The notes under the pieces: model-generated | What the model was told of the DNA's origin: nothing | Database searches by the model: none | What the model saw: the letters and a program-made list of their open reading frames with translations, nothing else | Part shown: positions 62,378 through 64,000 of the stretch, piece by piece | Numbering within the stretch: position 1 is the first letter of the stretch | How the letters are laid out: each line of letters starts with the position of its first letter | Translations under genes and position numbers: made by a program | Origin: Microbacteriaceae bacterium | Lineage (GTDB): Bacteria; Actinomycetota; Actinomycetes; Actinomycetales; Microbacteriaceae | Length of the DNA stretch: 64,000 nt | Assembly (NCBI GenBank): GCA_019638805.1 | Contig: JAHBTA010000006.1 | Location: forward strand, 53,349 to 117,348 | Reading direction: 5' to 3'

Positions 62378-63100
62378 ATGGATGGGGTCATCGCCGACGG
62401 GCAGCTGTGGGTAGCGATTCCGCTGGCGTTGCTGGCCGGGCTGGTGTCGTTCGCTTCACCCTGCGTGCTGCCGCTAGTGCCTGGCTACCTCGGCTATGTC
62501 ACCGGGACGTCGGAGAGCAGCTCACGATGGCGACCGGTGGTCGGGGTTGGATTGTTCATCCTCGGGTTCGCGCTGGTCTTCGTCGCTTATGGCGCCGCGT
62601 TCGGCTCCGTTGGCGGATGGCTGATCCGCTGGCAAGACCTCCTCACCCGGATACTCGGCGTCGTCGTGATCTTGATGGGGTTCGTGTTCATCGGAGCGTT
62701 TCGCCTCTTCCAGCGCACCGCGAAACTCCCGATCACCCCTCGCACCGGGGTCGCCGGCGCCCCGCTGCTCGGGATCGTATTCGGCCTGGGCTGGACCCCC
62801 TGCCTTGGTCCCACCCTGGCCGCGATATCAGCACTGAGCATCGGCACCGGCTCCGCTGCCCGAGGCGCCCTCCTCACCGCGGTGTATTGCGTCGGCCTCG
62901 GTGTGCCGTTCCTGATCCTCGCCGCCGGTCTCGGATGGGCGACCACCGCGGTCACGTTCCTGCGCCGCCACATACGCGCCATCAACATCGCAGGCGGCTT
63001 CACCATGGTTGGCATCGGATTGCTCATGGTCACAGGGGTGTGGACCGCGATCATGTACTCCCTGCAGACCCTGATCGGCGGAACCGTACTGCCGATATAG
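62378..63100 (+). CDS. ccdA: CcdA-type transmembrane thiol transporter, element copy
   Basis: 240 aa, six helices, with [20 protein letters not shown] near residue 23 and [16 protein letters not shown] near 138 holding the redox cysteines. It is paralogous to the chromosomal CcdA (7109-7843), sharing the paired signatures and the [13 protein letters not shown] segment. It should reduce the TlpA protein encoded just before. The 188-bp gap after it shows no gene. Confidence 0.92.
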   Translation: MDGVIADGQLWVAIPLALLAGLVSFASPCVLPLVPGYLGYVTGTSESSSRWRPVVGVGLFILGFALVFVAYGAAFGSVGGWLIRWQDLLTRILGVVVILMGFVFIGAFRLFQRTAKLPITPRTGVAGAPLLGIVFGLGWTPCLGPTLAAISALSIGTGSAARGALLTAVYCVGLGVPFLILAAGLGWATTAVTFLRRHIRAINIAGGFTMVGIGLLMVTGVWTAIMYSLQTLIGGTVLPI

Positions 63101-63288
63101 CCCCATGTCTCGGTGGCCGCGGCGCTGCACAGTGGTCCGGCTCCTTCGCGGCATTCCGGCCGCGTTTGCAGTCTGAGAACGAGCGCTTCCGCATTGGCGG
63201 CACTGATCGCCTCGACAAACCTGTGCACGAGATATGAGGGTCAGTTGCGCAACCCCCCTCGTCGAATCGGACGGCGTCGGGAGGAATT

Positions 63289-63957
63289 CTAGGCAGCGAC
63301 CACCCGAGGAGCGAGACCCTCGACTCGGCGAGACAGCTCGTCAAACGCCGACTCGAACGCCTTCCAGTTCCCGGCACGCACCGGATCGGGAACCGACCAG
63401 TGCAGAGCGTCGACGAAACCGAGTTCCTCGTGAGCGTTGTCGCAGACCGTGACGATGTAGTCGCCAGACTCGCGAATCTCTTCGAGTAGACGCGGTCGTT
63501 GGTTGCGGAGGCTCAGCCCGTGCTCGCGGGCGGTCTCGATCGCGGTCGGATCTATCCGCTCGGCAGGGTGCGTCCCACCCGATGCGGCGGGAACCTTGCT
63601 GGCTCGGTTCCACAGCGCGACGGCGAGCTGCGATCGCGCCGAGTTCGCCGTGCAGACAAATACAACGCGCTTCGCGGTGACGGTCTGTCCGATGCCGAGC
63701 TCGGCAAGTGCTGCGCCCTCTAGTCGGACGTAGCTGCGGCGTCGATCGGCTTCCGAGCGGCCGCGGCCGACGATTCCGGCGTTCTCGAGAACGTTCAGGT
63801 GATGCGCGAGCAGATTCGACGGCAGACCGAGCCGGGACTGCAACTCGCTAGGGGACCAGTCGCCCATCGTCAGCAGGTCGACCATCTCCAGCCGCACCGG
63901 TTCCGCCAGCGCTGCGTGGCGGGCGGCTCGCTGCTCAATCGTTAGCTCGCTGGTCAT
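63289..63957 (-). CDS. ArsR-ArsC fusion: repressor domain plus low-molecular-weight arsenate reductase
   Basis: 222 aa from the ATG at 63957. Residues 1-90 are a winged helix (LAEPVRLEMVDLLTMGDWSPSEL; SNLLAHHLNVLENAGIV). Residues 97-222 are an LMW-phosphatase fold with the P-loop VFVCTANSARSQLA near residue 99 (CX5R) and a C-terminal DALHWSVPDP (acid Asp). The second redox Cys is in IVTVCDNAHEE; a third is not visible, so the reductant may be a small thiol. Such fusions are known in Actinobacteria. Whether it belongs to the element or the flank is open. Confidence 0.88.
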   Translation of the reverse strand: MTSELTIEQRAARHAALAEPVRLEMVDLLTMGDWSPSELQSRLGLPSNLLAHHLNVLENAGIVGRGRSEADRRRSYVRLEGAALAELGIGQTVTAKRVVFVCTANSARSQLAVALWNRASKVPAASGGTHPAERIDPTAIETAREHGLSLRNQRPRLLEEIRESGDYIVTVCDNAHEELGFVDALHWSVPDPVRAGNWKAFESAFDELSRRVEGLAPRVVAA

Positions 63958-64000
63958 TGACTCAATCTTGACTGAGGTAACGTGAACAGTCAAGATGGGC

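Larger units (their letters stand above)
32589..64000. mobile_element. Integrative conjugative element in tRNA-Met, right end outside window
   Basis: Starts at the tRNA-Met 3' end with a tyrosine integrase and carries repressor, excisionase, replication, partition, type IV secretion, SSB and heavy-metal genes in one contiguous block of at least 31 kb. Base composition is visibly less GC-extreme than the chromosome to the left. No second copy of the tRNA 3' end was found before 64000, so the element runs past the window or the arsenic genes at the end are already chromosomal. VirB4, VirB6 and VirD4 homologues separate it from FtsK-only actinomycete elements. Confidence 0.85.

Noticed and set aside
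53476..63288. Metal cargo as a composite transposon
   Set aside because: No transposase, terminal repeats or IS remnants are visible around the cargo.
32589..64000. Actinomycete FtsK-only element (AICE)
   Set aside because: VirB4, VirB6-like, VirB8-like and SCO6880 genes show a type IV secretion system for single-stranded transfer.
63101..64000. attR of the element
   Set aside because: No copy of the tRNA-Met 3' sequence was found here, so the right end cannot be placed.

Overview
The window is high-GC actinobacterial DNA. A BldC-like regulator, a bS22-like basic peptide, a complete menaquinone pathway, Ccs/ResB cytochrome c maturation, a PPK2 kinase and actinobacterial-type conjugation genes point to Microbacteriaceae (Microbacterium or a relative). 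The genus is inference; no rRNA is present.

Positions 1 to about 32,590 are ordinary chromosome. From the left: the N-terminal part of a TrkH potassium transporter, small regulators, HAD and FMN-reductase enzymes, a compact AspRS, a phosphatase, then a cytochrome c maturation operon (tlpA, ccdA, resB, ccsB). Menaquinone genes follow (menC, menB, menE, menA, menD, menF, menG, polyprenyl diphosphate synthase) with a PPK2 kinase among them. After these come a ferredoxin-NADP reductase, cardiolipin synthase and YajQ, a lytic transglycosylase, tRNA-Tyr, membrane proteins, an inositol monophosphatase, two tandem M23 peptidases and a GH13 glucosidase. The segment ends with tRNA-Thr(GGT) and tRNA-Met(CAT).

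From 32,589 to the end lies an integrative conjugative element inserted at the 3' end of tRNA-Met; the integrase stop codon lies inside the tRNA. Its right end is not in the window. Order: integrase, repressor, excisionase-like HTH, putative replication initiator with 24-bp iterons, ParA and a small DNA-binding partner, a large inverted repeat (oriT or origin candidate), a Replic_Relax-type protein, a DprA-like protein, a type IV secretion set (coupling ATPase, MinD-like ATPase, pilin-like, VirB8/TcpC-like, VirB6-like, SCO6880, VirB4-type ATPase, cell-wall hydrolase), two small secreted proteins, and an accessory block (SSB, an operon with a LexA box, unknown proteins, a large ParB-like protein). 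Metal cargo follows: CmtR-CadD-LspA-CDF; a cupredoxin/P1B-ATPase/YHS fusion with CsoR; DUF6153, DUF305 and propeller lipoproteins; a second TlpA-CcdA pair; and an ArsR-ArsC fusion.

The most unusual signal is a family of four 150-157 nt intergenic elements within the conjugative element. Each lies 24-39 nt upstream of a start codon: the DprA-like gene, ssb, a 210-aa unknown and the ParB-like gene. Their terminal stems differ between copies but pair within each copy, which is compensatory change and argues for a folded RNA or single-stranded DNA. Most of the recognisable genes they precede act on single-stranded or incoming DNA. This suggests a shared control element used on entry into a new host, perhaps analogous to single-strand promoters of conjugative plasmids.
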